64,000 nucleotides of DNA from the NCBI GenBank assembly GCA_002292375.1, contig DBBV01000017.1:62001-126000 (forward strand). Reading direction: 5' to 3'. Origin of the DNA: Methylococcaceae bacterium UBA975. Lineage in GTDB: Bacteria > Pseudomonadota > Gammaproteobacteria > Methylococcales > Cycloclasticaceae. A program made the position numbers and the translations under genes. Shown here piece by piece: positions 27,467-36,878 of the stretch. Position 1 is the first letter of the stretch, and the number at the start of each line of letters is the position of its first letter. Below the pieces are notes generated by a model that saw only the letters and a list, made by a program, of their open reading frames with translations, was not told the origin of the DNA and searched no databases.

Positions 27467-28801
27467 TTATTTTTCAAATAACGCAATCGATTCGACGTGC
27501 GAGGTGTGCGGAAACATGTCCATAACACCCGCTTTTTTTAAGCTATAACCCAACTCATTAACCAAAATAGCTGCATCCCGTGCCAAGGTAGAAGGGTTAC
27601 AGGAAATGTATAACACCTGCTGGGCATTCCACTTTTTTAACCACGGCAACACTTCTTTAGCACCTAACCTGGGGGGGTCGATTAATACCTTGTTATAGCT
27701 TTTTTTAGCCCACGCTTGATCTGCGATGTCGCCCATTAAATTAGTCGCGTAAAAATCCACATTCGTCAGGCCGTTTTTATCAGCATTCATTTTGGCTCGA
27801 GCAATCAATTCCTCGCTACCTTCTACACCGGTTACATGGCCCGCCACCCGCGCCATCGGCAAGGTGAAATTACCCAAGCCGCAAAACAAATCCAGCACCT
27901 GATCATTTTCATTTAAATTTAAGGTTTCAAGCGCCCTATGGATCATGCTGCGATTAATGTCGACGTTCACCTGTACAAAATCACTCGGCTCAAAGTACAG
28001 CGTCACATCATTCGGTAACTGATAGCTAAGGGGGGCTTTTGCGCCGCTAATTGGCGCAATGGTATCAGGCCCTTTCGACTGACTGTAAATGTCTACGTCG
28101 GCACTTAGCTCAAACGCCCGTAGCACCTGTAAATCAGCATCAGTTAACGGCTCTAACACTCTAAACACTAGCGCTGTTCGATTATCACAAATAGACACCT
28201 CAATTTGTGGGACCTTATCTTTAATCGACAACTCGCCCACTAAATTCGATAACGCCATTAAACGTTTACCAACAGCGGGATGCAGCACCTCACATTGTTC
28301 AATTTCTGCTAGGTATGGACTCGCTTTTTCACGAAAGCCAACCAACACACGGCCTTTTTTTGGCACGTCTTTAACCCCTAGGCGAGCACGGTGACGATAC
28401 CCCCAGTGAGGGCCCGTCAATGCTGGCCATAATTCAACGTCTTCAAGTTTTGCAATGCTCTTAAATTGTTCAACCAAAATCGTTTGCTTGGCTAAAATCT
28501 GTTGCTCTGGCGCCATATGTTGAAAGCTGCAACCCCCACATATATCATAGTGTTGGCAGCCCGGCTCTACGCGTTCAGCGGCCGCTTTAAAAACCTGGGT
28601 TACTTGCCCCTCGGCGTAATCTTTTTTCTTTTTGATGTATTTAAACTCAACGTCTTCACCAATTAAAGCGCCGCTGATAAACACCGCTTTACTGTCAACG
28701 TGCGCCACCCCTCGCCCATCATGCGCTAATGACTCAATCGTCGCGTTTGCTGTTTCGTGGACTAACTTCCCACCCCTATTTCTGCTTCTACGTCTCGCCA
28801 T
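27467..28801 (-). CDS. rlmD: 23S rRNA (uracil-1939-C5)-methyltransferase RlmD
   Basis: Iron-sulfur, S-adenosylmethionine-dependent RNA methyltransferase (RumA family), 444 residues. An N-terminal TRAM domain (about 10-70) precedes the cluster motif GCQHYDICGGCSFQHM. The Rossmann methyltransferase domain shows DLFCGLGNFTLPMA, VLIDPPRLG and the catalytic Cys in LYISCNPSTLARD. The basic N-terminus MARRRSRNRGGK fits RNA binding. It lies between cysM (60-base gap) and the YkuD gene (no gap). Confidence 0.95.
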   Translation of the reverse strand: MARRRSRNRGGKLVHETANATIESLAHDGRGVAHVDSKAVFISGALIGEDVEFKYIKKKKDYAEGQVTQVFKAAAERVEPGCQHYDICGGCSFQHMAPEQQILAKQTILVEQFKSIAKLEDVELWPALTGPHWGYRHRARLGVKDVPKKGRVLVGFREKASPYLAEIEQCEVLHPAVGKRLMALSNLVGELSIKDKVPQIEVSICDNRTALVFRVLEPLTDADLQVLRAFELSADVDIYSQSKGPDTIAPISGAKAPLSYQLPNDVTLYFEPSDFVQVNVDINRSMIHRALETLNLNENDQVLDLFCGLGNFTLPMARVAGHVTGVEGSEELIARAKMNADKNGLTNVDFYATNLMGDIADQAWAKKSYNKVLIDPPRLGAKEVLPWLKKWNAQQVLYISCNPSTLARDAAILVNELGYSLKKAGVMDMFPHTSHVESIALFEK

Positions 28802-28861
28802 TGCTCTCTAACAACCTTTACTTAGGTAAATAATGGGCTTATTTTAAACGCTAAAAGGGGT

Positions 28862-29761
28862 TTAGTCCGGAAAAATACCCGTCGATATATAACGATCACC
28901 TCGGTCACAAATAATAACCACGATCGTGGCATTACTAAGCCGCTTGGATAGCTCTAAGGCAACCTGTGTTGCACCGCCGGACGATACGCCACAAAAGATC
29001 CCTTCTTGTTGCGCTAATGCTCGCGTCATATCCTCGGCCTGTTGTTGGCTCACGTCGATAATTTCATCCACCCTTGAGGCGTCATAAATTTTTGGCAAAT
29101 ACTCTTTTGGCCAGCGACGAATGCCAGGAATTTTAGAATCACCTTGCGGTTGCACACCAATAATTTGAACAGCAGGCGACTGTTCTTTAAGAAACATCGA
29201 GGTACCCATAATGGTTCCGGTCGTACCCATTGAGCTGACAAAGTGCGTTACCTCACCGTCGGTATCACGCCAAATTTCAGGCCCTGTACCAATATAATGA
29301 GCAAGCGGGTTATCTGGGTTAGCAAATTGGTCGAGTACCTTACCTTCACCATTGGCTTCCATTTTTCTCGATAAATCAATCGCCGCCTCCATGCTACCCG
29401 CCGCTGGCGTTAAAATGATTTCGGCGCCGTAGGCTTTCATCGATGCCCGCCGTTCTGCACTCATATTACCGGGCATAATCAATATCATACGATACCCCAT
29501 GATCGCAGCCGCCATTGCTAGCGCGATACCCGTATTACCACTGGTCGCTTCAATCAAACAGTCACCCGGTTTGATCTCACCGCGCAATTCTGCTTGTTTA
29601 ATCATATTGATCGCCGGGCGATCTTTCACCGAGCCTGCAGGGTTATTGCCTTCCAGTTTTAACAGAATGGTATTTGATGTGTTATCTAACCGTTGCAAAC
29701 GAACTAAGGGCGTGTTGCCGACGAACTTTTCAATGCTGGGGTATGTCATATCTACTCTCAT
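28862..29761 (-). CDS. cysM: Cysteine synthase B
   Basis: PLP enzyme that makes cysteine from O-acetylserine and sulfide, or S-sulfocysteine from thiosulfate in the CysM type. 299 residues. The PLP Lys is in PAGSVKDRPA, the substrate loop is EATSGNTGIALA, and the phosphate-binding loop lies in SSMGTTGTIMG. The sequence LEGNNPAGSVKDR and the short length favour CysM over CysK. The ATG for MTYPSIEKF (12 bases downstream) is an alternative start. It is divergent from the TonB-dependent receptor gene. Confidence 0.93.
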   Translation of the reverse strand: MRVDMTYPSIEKFVGNTPLVRLQRLDNTSNTILLKLEGNNPAGSVKDRPAINMIKQAELRGEIKPGDCLIEATSGNTGIALAMAAAIMGYRMILIMPGNMSAERRASMKAYGAEIILTPAAGSMEAAIDLSRKMEANGEGKVLDQFANPDNPLAHYIGTGPEIWRDTDGEVTHFVSSMGTTGTIMGTSMFLKEQSPAVQIIGVQPQGDSKIPGIRRWPKEYLPKIYDASRVDEIIDVSQQQAEDMTRALAQQEGIFCGVSSGGATQVALELSKRLSNATIVVIICDRGDRYISTGIFPD

Positions 29762-29851
29762 TTCTACTCATAACGCTGCTTTTAAAATGTGCAACCGTAC
29801 CATATCTAAACGTATTATTTTAATAGTTTTAGCTTATGTGCTTAGGCTAGA

Positions 29852-29864
29852 TTATCTGTGATAA
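29852..29864. promoter_or_regulatory. Short palindrome upstream of the TonB-receptor gene
   Basis: TTATC TGT GATAA is a perfect 5-base inverted repeat with a 3-base spacer, 30 bases before the receptor ATG and within the 133-base gap to cysM. It could be an operator. The half sites resemble Fur hexamers but in the opposite order to a classical Fur box, so I do not assign a regulator. Confidence 0.25.
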
Positions 29865-29894
29865 GATTTTAAAAAAAACAATAGGATTTCTTTC

Positions 29895-31919
29895 ATGCGA
29901 CTTCACGCCAGCCACTCTTCGCCTTACGTTAAGATAACACCGTATTTACTCGGTTTATGTTGCATTATAACCCCCTACACCTATGCCAACGACGCCACCG
30001 ACCTCTCTATGTTTGGTGAAGACTTGGGCATCGTACTGTCGGCCACCCGTCTAGCCCAACCTAAAACCGAAGCGCCAGCATCGATCACCGTTATCGACAG
30101 TGAAATGATCAAACTTTCCGGCGCTAAAAATATCGCCGATCTTTTTAGGCTTGTGCCAGGTATGCACGTCGCTAACTATCGGGGGAACCGGCCGGTCGTT
30201 GGTTATCAGGGCGTCAACAGTGAGTACCCACAGGGCGTGCAATTACTGATTGATGGGAAGTCCGAATACAGCCCATTATTTGGCGGTATTAACTGGGCTA
30301 ATCTGCCGTTATTACTGGAAGATATTGAACGCATCGAGGTTATTCGAGGCCCCAATAGCACCACCTTTGGTTCTAATGCGTTTCAAAGCGTTATTAACAT
30401 CACCACCACTCACAGCAGCCAAGTCAATGGCACGCAAATTAAATCTACCCTAGGGGAACGCGGTTATAACAGAACTTTGTTGAAAACCGCTGGGCACACG
30501 GATGACCTAGACTTTAGAGTGAGCCTAAGCCACCGTGATGACGAAGGCTATAAAAATAATTTTGATGACAGTCGATTAGACCTGCTCACAGCTAGAGTCG
30601 ATTACAAACTTGGCTCAAAGGATACATTGCAACTAAACCTTGGCGCGATCAACAACTTAAGACAAACCGCTAATCCGGACGATCCACAAGACCCAACCGA
30701 CCCCATACGTAATCAAGACGAAAGCTATTACACTTTACACGGTAAGTGGGAACACACGGTAGACAGCACGCAACAATTTACTACACAACTGTCATACACG
30801 GTCATGGATAGCAAGGACAAACACACACGCACGTACGATGACAATGTACTCGGGCCCGACGTCAGCATTACTCTTGATCAAACCACCACCTTTGATCGCT
30901 GGGATTTTGAATTTGAACATTTATTAAAACCCTCGGACAATACCCGACTGGCATGGGGCCTCGGTTTACGTAGTGATCGCGTCACCATGCCGCTGTGGAC
31001 AGGTACCGATAAGCAGCACGACAATTCCATCCAGCGACTGTTTGGCAACCTTGAGTGGCGAGCGACAGAACAGCTCATCATCAATACCGGCGCGCTATGG
31101 GAACACAGTCAAATCGCCGGCGATAACGTCTCTCCACGGTTTGCCATCAATTACCTTCTCACGCCCAAACACAGCGTGCGCATGATCGCCTCGCGTACCT
31201 TTAGAGCGCCCGTGTTAGTTGAACATAACTTTGATGCAAACATTAACTTTCAAACCGGTGTTGACGAACTTGTTGTGCCTTTTCTTAGAAGCCCCGAACA
31301 TACTGTTGAGCCAGAAACGGTTAACTCGTTTGAAGTGGGCTACCACGGCATTTACTTCGCTAATGCCTTAAGCGTCGACCTCAAACTATTTAGAAATGAA
31401 TACGATGATTTAATCGCTCTCGAAGACAGAGACATCCCAAACGCTATAACGTTTAATGGGTTTCCTTATGCTGATGCCGAAATCGCTTTTCTCGACAATT
31501 ACCTGAATGCGCAAGTCAACGGCTATGAAATCGAGATTAATTACCGTCCAAACCGCCAAAACTTACTACATATGGGCTATAGCTATAATCACGTCAGCCG
31601 TAGCGCTGATGAAAGGGTCCTAGAATCAGTTCCAAAGGACACTTTCAATTTATTAGCCGCGCACACCTTTGATAACCAGCTGTGGAGCAGTATCGCTTAC
31701 TATTACACCGGCAGCATGGAGCATAAAATTTCTGGTAATCCGCAAGGCCCGACTCGACGCCTAGACCTTAATGCCGGTAAATCATTTAATGTCGCCGCGG
31801 ATCAACAGCTGGATATTAGTGTAAGCTTACAATTGGCCTTGGATAAAAACATCGACTTTTTAAAGCAGTTTAATTTAGACAACCGCGCCTATGTTGAAGT
31901 GAGTTACAACTTTAAATAA
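29895..31919 (+). CDS. TonB-dependent outer-membrane receptor
   Basis: 674 residues. A signal peptide (cleavage near residue 31) is followed by a short linker, a plug domain (about 45-165: APASITVIDSEMIKLSGAKN, VLLIDG-type segment LLIDGKSEY, IERIEVIRGPNSTTFGSNAF) and a 22-strand barrel ending in the aromatic YVEVSYNF. The class resembles receptors of the colicin I/vitamin B12 group. The substrate is not evident; there are no siderophore or cobalamin genes next to it. It is followed on the same strand by an orphan binding protein and a hybrid kinase, which suggests a sensing role. Confidence 0.92.
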   Translation: MRLHASHSSPYVKITPYLLGLCCIITPYTYANDATDLSMFGEDLGIVLSATRLAQPKTEAPASITVIDSEMIKLSGAKNIADLFRLVPGMHVANYRGNRPVVGYQGVNSEYPQGVQLLIDGKSEYSPLFGGINWANLPLLLEDIERIEVIRGPNSTTFGSNAFQSVINITTTHSSQVNGTQIKSTLGERGYNRTLLKTAGHTDDLDFRVSLSHRDDEGYKNNFDDSRLDLLTARVDYKLGSKDTLQLNLGAINNLRQTANPDDPQDPTDPIRNQDESYYTLHGKWEHTVDSTQQFTTQLSYTVMDSKDKHTRTYDDNVLGPDVSITLDQTTTFDRWDFEFEHLLKPSDNTRLAWGLGLRSDRVTMPLWTGTDKQHDNSIQRLFGNLEWRATEQLIINTGALWEHSQIAGDNVSPRFAINYLLTPKHSVRMIASRTFRAPVLVEHNFDANINFQTGVDELVVPFLRSPEHTVEPETVNSFEVGYHGIYFANALSVDLKLFRNEYDDLIALEDRDIPNAITFNGFPYADAEIAFLDNYLNAQVNGYEIEINYRPNRQNLLHMGYSYNHVSRSADERVLESVPKDTFNLLAAHTFDNQLWSSIAYYYTGSMEHKISGNPQGPTRRLDLNAGKSFNVAADQQLDISVSLQLALDKNIDFLKQFNLDNRAYVEVSYNFK

Positions 31920-31958
31920 CAGGGAGTTATTTTATTAGCAAATGGAGTTTTGTTGAAA

Positions 31959-33020
31959 ATGTCTGGTAAACCGTTACACGTTATTATTGCTGCTCGAGCT
32001 AAACTGCGAGCTAATGCCTTTTTTAACCATAAATCGCTCAGGTTTACTCTAGCTTGGCTGCGTTTAATAAAAGCGCGCAAACTCTCTGACCTGCGAAGTC
32101 AACGCTGTCGTGCTGTTCTACTGTTTGTAGCTTTGACCACCCCAGTCAGCGGGTTCGGTCAAAACGTTGCTCTCATTTACGATGAAACGAGTCACTACCA
32201 ATCCAACTTTGTCGACATCTTATCTTCTGAAGGTTCATCAACAGCGGTCCACTTTAAGCGCCTCAGTAGCGCCAGCCTATCAATTGATGCACTGAAAAAA
32301 GACCCGCCCGACATTATTATCAGTTTAAACAACCGTAGCAGTAATCAATTGATAGCGTCTAAACTGCCAACAACAACCTTCCATGCCCTGACGACCTTGT
32401 CACGCTCTCGACAGATCGCACCGTGTTTACCAAACTGCTTAAGCGCACTGCCTAATCACCTGTTTTTTGTGTTAGACCAACCGGTCGCTAGGCAATTAAA
32501 GTTGATGACACTAATCAACCCGAGGATCAAAAACATCGGTCTTATTGTGACTGAACATTCAACGCCGTATTGGCTTCAACAACAAAATACAACCCATGCT
32601 TTAAACATTAACAAGCACATCACCGATGCTAAGAGCATTCGCTATCAGATAGATTCTATAGCCCAATCTTCTGATGCTATTTTGGCTATCGCCGATACCG
32701 ATATTTATAACGCGTCTACGCTGTCTCAAATATTATTGACCAGCTATCGCTACAAAACGCCCGTGATTGGTTTTTCGACTGGCTTTGTTAAGGCTGGCGC
32801 TTTGACCGGCACCATTAGCACCCTACATCAACTCGCCCAACACTTAACTGAGTACTTGCGTCCGTTCGACCAATCAGCCCCGCATAAAACACTTAATTTA
32901 ATCTACCCCAAATATTTTGAAGTCTTCACTAATAGAGCCGTCGCTAAAAGTTTGAACCTTCATTTCCCCAGTGATCAAAAATTAACATCAACATTAATCG
33001 ACGATGAAAATACTCGATAG
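31959..33020 (+). CDS. ABC-type substrate-binding protein without transporter
   Basis: About 353 residues. The mature part NVALIYDETSHYQSNFVDIL, the hinge region IGLIVTEHSTPYW and the end VIGFSTGFVKAGALTGTIST with FEVFTNRAVAKSLNL match the periplasmic binding family PF04392. The export signal (hydrophobic core RAVLLFVALTTPVSG) comes after about 50 basic residues, unusually far from the start. ATG at 31959 follows GGAG by 11 bases; TTG at 31953 is an alternative. No permease or ATPase gene is near. Its end overlaps the kinase gene by 17 bases, so the two products are made together and it probably feeds the kinase sensor domain. Confidence 0.8.
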   Translation: MSGKPLHVIIAARAKLRANAFFNHKSLRFTLAWLRLIKARKLSDLRSQRCRAVLLFVALTTPVSGFGQNVALIYDETSHYQSNFVDILSSEGSSTAVHFKRLSSASLSIDALKKDPPDIIISLNNRSSNQLIASKLPTTTFHALTTLSRSRQIAPCLPNCLSALPNHLFFVLDQPVARQLKLMTLINPRIKNIGLIVTEHSTPYWLQQQNTTHALNINKHITDAKSIRYQIDSIAQSSDAILAIADTDIYNASTLSQILLTSYRYKTPVIGFSTGFVKAGALTGTISTLHQLAQHLTEYLRPFDQSAPHKTLNLIYPKYFEVFTNRAVAKSLNLHFPSDQKLTSTLIDDENTR

Positions 33021-35352
33021 ACTACAGCTTAGGGAAAAGCTCATGCTTTTAGGGGTTTTACCTGCAGGTATCGTCGCTATTGTTTTAGCGGTCTACTTTA
33101 CTACCACCCGTCTCAACGACATGTATGAGCTGGTGGACAAGACCAATCAAAACTTGGCGAGTTCGCTTGCTGAATCCAGCGTTAATAGTGTTTTTTCCGG
33201 CAATATCGATGCGTTAGACACCCTGTTACAGGGCGCTATAAACGAGCCGGACATCATATCCATTGAAATAACCGACAGCGCCGGCATTATTTTATCCAGT
33301 ATTCAAAAGAAAGATGCCAACGTTCCTTTAAGCAAAAAAACACCGACCAGAATAACTCAGGCCATTAAGGTCAGCTCACTACTAAGCACCGATGAGTTTG
33401 AAAATCTACTGGTGGGGCCCATCAAAGAAACAGACAACATTATTGGCTACGTCAATATATCACTATCCTATGCATCGATTAAGCAACGCCAACGCAAGAT
33501 CCTGTTAAATAGCATCTACATCACTGCGCTTTTATTATTAGCCATCGCCGTACTGACAAACATCATGAGCAAGACCATCGGCCAGCCCATTTTAAACCTG
33601 GCGAATGATGTTAAACGCATGACCAAAGGTGATTTTTCCCTCCCTATTATCCGTTATGACAGCAATGATGAAATTTCAACATTAACATTCGGTATCCATG
33701 AGATGGCCTCAGAAATTGAGAACCATCAAAACACCTTACAACATAAAATTGACGAAGCGACTCAGGAACTTCGATTTCAAAACGAAAGGCTCAGTGCAGC
33801 TCAACGACAAATTGTCAAAGCGATTGACGCAAAAACTCGATTCGTGTCACACATCAGTCACGAGATTAGGACACCATTGAATGGCATTATTGGTTTTCTC
33901 GAAATCCTTCAGTCAAGCCAACTCGACTTGACGCAACAAAAACTCATCCGTGCCTCACTCATTTCATCTAAAAACTTACACCTCATTATCAATGAAGTAC
34001 TTGACCTAGCCCAACTTGAAGCCGGTAAAGTCAAGGTGCAAAAAAGCAACTTTCACTTACGAAAAACCATTGAAGATGCCTTATCAATTCTGCAATTACA
34101 AGCAGAGAACAGGGGGGTTATACTGGCGTACCAACACGACGATAAAGCCCCGGATTTTATCAATCAAGACCCCGTAAAATTCGGCCAAGTTTTAATTAAT
34201 TTAGTAAACAATGCGATCAAGTTTAGTCATGACGCTACGGTTACTGTTTCCATAAAGGTTCATCAGCCTAAACCTAATCACATTGAAGTATGCGTCACCG
34301 ATCAAGGTATTGGTATTAGTGAACAAAATATCGCTAAATTATTTAAAGAATTCACCCAACTAGACACTAACAGTGCCGGGCAAGGCAGCGGTTTAGGCCT
34401 TGTTATAACAAAGCTTATACTAAACGCACTTCATGGTTCTATTAACGTTAAAAGTCAGCTGGGTAAAGGCTCTGTATTTTGTTTCAACATTCCATTTACA
34501 ACTGTCGATGAGAGTTACGACGAGCTCATTAACCCAAATTCGATTGAGCCAATCTTACCGAATTTAAGTTATGTGACCGTGTTGGTCGCCGACGATAACG
34601 AAATAAACCGATTGTTACTAACGCACTTATTAGAACAGCAAAATGCCACGGTTGTATGCGCCACTAATGGCCAAGAAGCACTCGATTTAGCCAGCAAACA
34701 AACCTTTAACTTAATGCTTTTAGACCTACGCATGCCGTTTAAAATGGGTAACGAAGCCCTGCATGAGATTCGTATGCAGCCGCATAACCCAAACTATAAA
34801 ACACCTGCTATTGCGATAACCGCGCACCTTACCTCTGGCATTGAACGCGCCCACCACATTAGTTCGTTTGACGGTTACTTGGTCAAGCCGATAGACCAGG
34901 TTGAATTTTTCAAACTAATTGATCAATTACTACACGAACACGATTACGAAACAAACCCCTATTATGAAACTAATGACGAATCGTCAGCCGCGCATGATAC
35001 CAAGGTTTTTGATTACCATGCCGCGCAAAAGAGTATGAAGGCGGATGACGACTTTATGTTATTTATACTGGATAAATTTTTTCAGGAACTACCTGAGCAA
35101 CAAAAAAGTATACGCCATCATATTTCAACCATTGCGTATGAAAAAGCCGCCGAAATAGTACACAAGGTTCAAGGTTCAGCGGCCTATTGCGGTACTTTTT
35201 CACTGAAAATTGCCGCAAAACAATTAGAAAGTGATTTACGAAATAACAATGCAACTGCGATTAAAGTTTCAGCTGACATATTCTATACAGCTGCTAAGGC
35301 GCTACTTAAGTCAAAACAGCCTATTTTACAGTCGCTCAAAAAACCCTTGTAA
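33004..35352 (+). CDS. BarA-like hybrid sensor histidine kinase
   Basis: 782 residues. TM helix about 14-33, a periplasmic sensor region about 34-165, a second TM helix about 167-187, then HAMP (about 188-245), HisKA with the phospho-accepting His286 in HISHEIRTPLNG, HATPase (LVNNAIKF, DQGIGIS, GSGLGL), a receiver with Asp574 in LLDLRMP, and an HPt domain with His720 in HKVQGSAAYCG. Domain order equals BarA/GacS, and the N-terminal sensor is also of that general layout. A separate response regulator should receive the phosphate; none is encoded nearby. Third gene of the receptor/binding-protein/kinase unit. Confidence 0.93.
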   Translation: MKILDRLQLREKLMLLGVLPAGIVAIVLAVYFTTTRLNDMYELVDKTNQNLASSLAESSVNSVFSGNIDALDTLLQGAINEPDIISIEITDSAGIILSSIQKKDANVPLSKKTPTRITQAIKVSSLLSTDEFENLLVGPIKETDNIIGYVNISLSYASIKQRQRKILLNSIYITALLLLAIAVLTNIMSKTIGQPILNLANDVKRMTKGDFSLPIIRYDSNDEISTLTFGIHEMASEIENHQNTLQHKIDEATQELRFQNERLSAAQRQIVKAIDAKTRFVSHISHEIRTPLNGIIGFLEILQSSQLDLTQQKLIRASLISSKNLHLIINEVLDLAQLEAGKVKVQKSNFHLRKTIEDALSILQLQAENRGVILAYQHDDKAPDFINQDPVKFGQVLINLVNNAIKFSHDATVTVSIKVHQPKPNHIEVCVTDQGIGISEQNIAKLFKEFTQLDTNSAGQGSGLGLVITKLILNALHGSINVKSQLGKGSVFCFNIPFTTVDESYDELINPNSIEPILPNLSYVTVLVADDNEINRLLLTHLLEQQNATVVCATNGQEALDLASKQTFNLMLLDLRMPFKMGNEALHEIRMQPHNPNYKTPAIAITAHLTSGIERAHHISSFDGYLVKPIDQVEFFKLIDQLLHEHDYETNPYYETNDESSAAHDTKVFDYHAAQKSMKADDDFMLFILDKFFQELPEQQKSIRHHISTIAYEKAAEIVHKVQGSAAYCGTFSLKIAAKQLESDLRNNNATAIKVSADIFYTAAKALLKSKQPILQSLKKPL

Positions 35353-35393
35353 ATGGATAGGCTTTAAAAAAAATCACAACAGCGTTATAGATG

Positions 35394-36704
35394 CTAGGCA
35401 AATTCACTAAATAAACCACTATAACGACGTGATTGAGCCGTAGATACTTGGTCAAATAAAGCATCACCTTCTTCTTTAATCCCCAATGACCCCAAGCCAC
35501 CTTGTTGATTTTTCAATGCCTGTTGATCACGCTGATCAGCAAATGAGTGTTGAGATACATCTACGTCAACCACATTAACATTTTGCTCACTAAGCAATTC
35601 ACGTAACCTTGGCAAGGCTGCGTCAATCGCTTCCCGCGTTGCGCCATGCTGAGCAGAAAAGGCAATTGTCGCTTGGTCGTTTTGCATCAAAACCCTCACT
35701 TCTATTGGACCCATATGTTGTGGGTTAAGGCGTATTTCCGCTCCACTTACTGCCTGATTAATCATCCACTGGACACGTTGATTAAAGTCTTGACCCCAAC
35801 GCGCATTACCCATCGGGGTGTCTAATAATAAGCTTGGTTTGTCTAGGTTAGTAGCAACTGCTGCAGTGTGTGGTGTTGCCACCGCAAGTTGCTGAATACC
35901 ATTGATTAATGGCTCACCGTTTGCACCGACATGGGTTGATACTGCACTTTTATTCATCATGACACCCAAACCAAACTCAGCGGTCGGCTTTACCATCTTA
36001 TCCAATAGCGTCTCGTTGAGTTGACTTGTTAAGGGGTTATCATCCGCTAATACTGCGTTAGTTATCGCGTGAAAATCGGTGGTTGTGGTTGCACTTTTAC
36101 CGTTAATACCCATTTTTTGGTCTGTAAAATGTGCCGCGGTTAAACTCGCTATTTGCGCCGCTGATTCAACCGATTGGCCTAAAGGGTCAAAATTAATGTC
36201 ACTATTTATTGGCAATAGGTGTGAGTCTTCTAAGTTTTTTTCGGCCAGTTGTAAGTCTAAATCTTCTGCGGACGGCAATTTATTGCCGCTTATTGACAAG
36301 GTAGCCGGATCAAAATCAATACCCCTTTTTTCAGAAATACCCGATATCGCATTTAAAACGCCCGGTGCAAGGTGTAATAAGTCCGAATTGTCTAGGTGTT
36401 TTTCCAAGCCTTTGGGTAGCTCGGTTGCCAAAACATCCTTAGACGGTACGATAACGGCGTCTGTCCTTATCGGTTTTATTTCTGTGTTTGAGTCAGCGGT
36501 AAAACCTACCTTTTCTTCGTTAAGCTCTTGTTTACTAATATCTTTTACAGACTCTCTTTGATTGCTTTGTAAACGCTTGACACTGTCTTCAAACTGATTT
36601 ATAAAGCTAGCTTCGTTAGATGATTCAGCTCCATCTATTAACGTGGTATTACCGCTTTTTGACGGCGTAGCCGGCAGTACATTTAGCCCAACAGGAATTT
36701 CCAT
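35394..36704 (-). CDS. fliK: Flagellar hook-length control protein FliK
   Basis: About 436 residues. A long low-complexity N-terminal part (polar, Ser/Asp/Lys rich) is followed by the conserved C-terminal Flg_hook domain: RVQWMINQAVSGAEIRLNPQ, then HMGPIEVRVLMQNDQATIAF and LPRLRELLSEQNVNVVDVDV. FliK measures hook length and switches export specificity through FlhB. I choose the second ATG (36704), which has GGAG 8 bases upstream, over the one at 36710. No other structural flagellar genes are in the window apart from a FliL-like paralogue. A sigma-54 promoter lies just upstream. Confidence 0.9.
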   Translation of the reverse strand: MEIPVGLNVLPATPSKSGNTTLIDGAESSNEASFINQFEDSVKRLQSNQRESVKDISKQELNEEKVGFTADSNTEIKPIRTDAVIVPSKDVLATELPKGLEKHLDNSDLLHLAPGVLNAISGISEKRGIDFDPATLSISGNKLPSAEDLDLQLAEKNLEDSHLLPINSDINFDPLGQSVESAAQIASLTAAHFTDQKMGINGKSATTTTDFHAITNAVLADDNPLTSQLNETLLDKMVKPTAEFGLGVMMNKSAVSTHVGANGEPLINGIQQLAVATPHTAAVATNLDKPSLLLDTPMGNARWGQDFNQRVQWMINQAVSGAEIRLNPQHMGPIEVRVLMQNDQATIAFSAQHGATREAIDAALPRLRELLSEQNVNVVDVDVSQHSFADQRDQQALKNQQGGLGSLGIKEEGDALFDQVSTAQSRRYSGLFSEFA

Positions 36705-36749
36705 AATCATTTCTCCGCAATAACAATTTAATGGTTATGAACAGCATGG

Positions 36750-36765
36750 AGCAATATCAGTGCCA
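36750..36765 (-). promoter_or_regulatory. Sigma-54 (RpoN) promoter of fliK
   Basis: On the minus strand the sequence TGGCACTGATATTGCT has GG and GC elements separated by exactly 10 bases, a near-perfect match to the sigma-54 consensus TGGCAC-N5-TTGCA. The expected start of transcription is about 36739, giving a leader of about 35 bases with a GCGGAG ribosome site. This agrees with RpoN/FleQ-type control of flagellar genes in polar flagellates. Confidence 0.75.
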
Positions 36766-36878
36766 ACTGTTAAAGAGACAATAAATTGTATTACAATAAT
36801 TACACTGGTCTATTAGGCATACAGACTGAAACCTGTTAAAACCATTATTTTTTACAGCTAGTTTAGTACTGTGTACTA

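Noticed and set aside
29852..29864. Fur box upstream of the TonB receptor
   Set aside because: The half sites are in the reverse order of the 7-1-7 Fur consensus and one side is degenerate.
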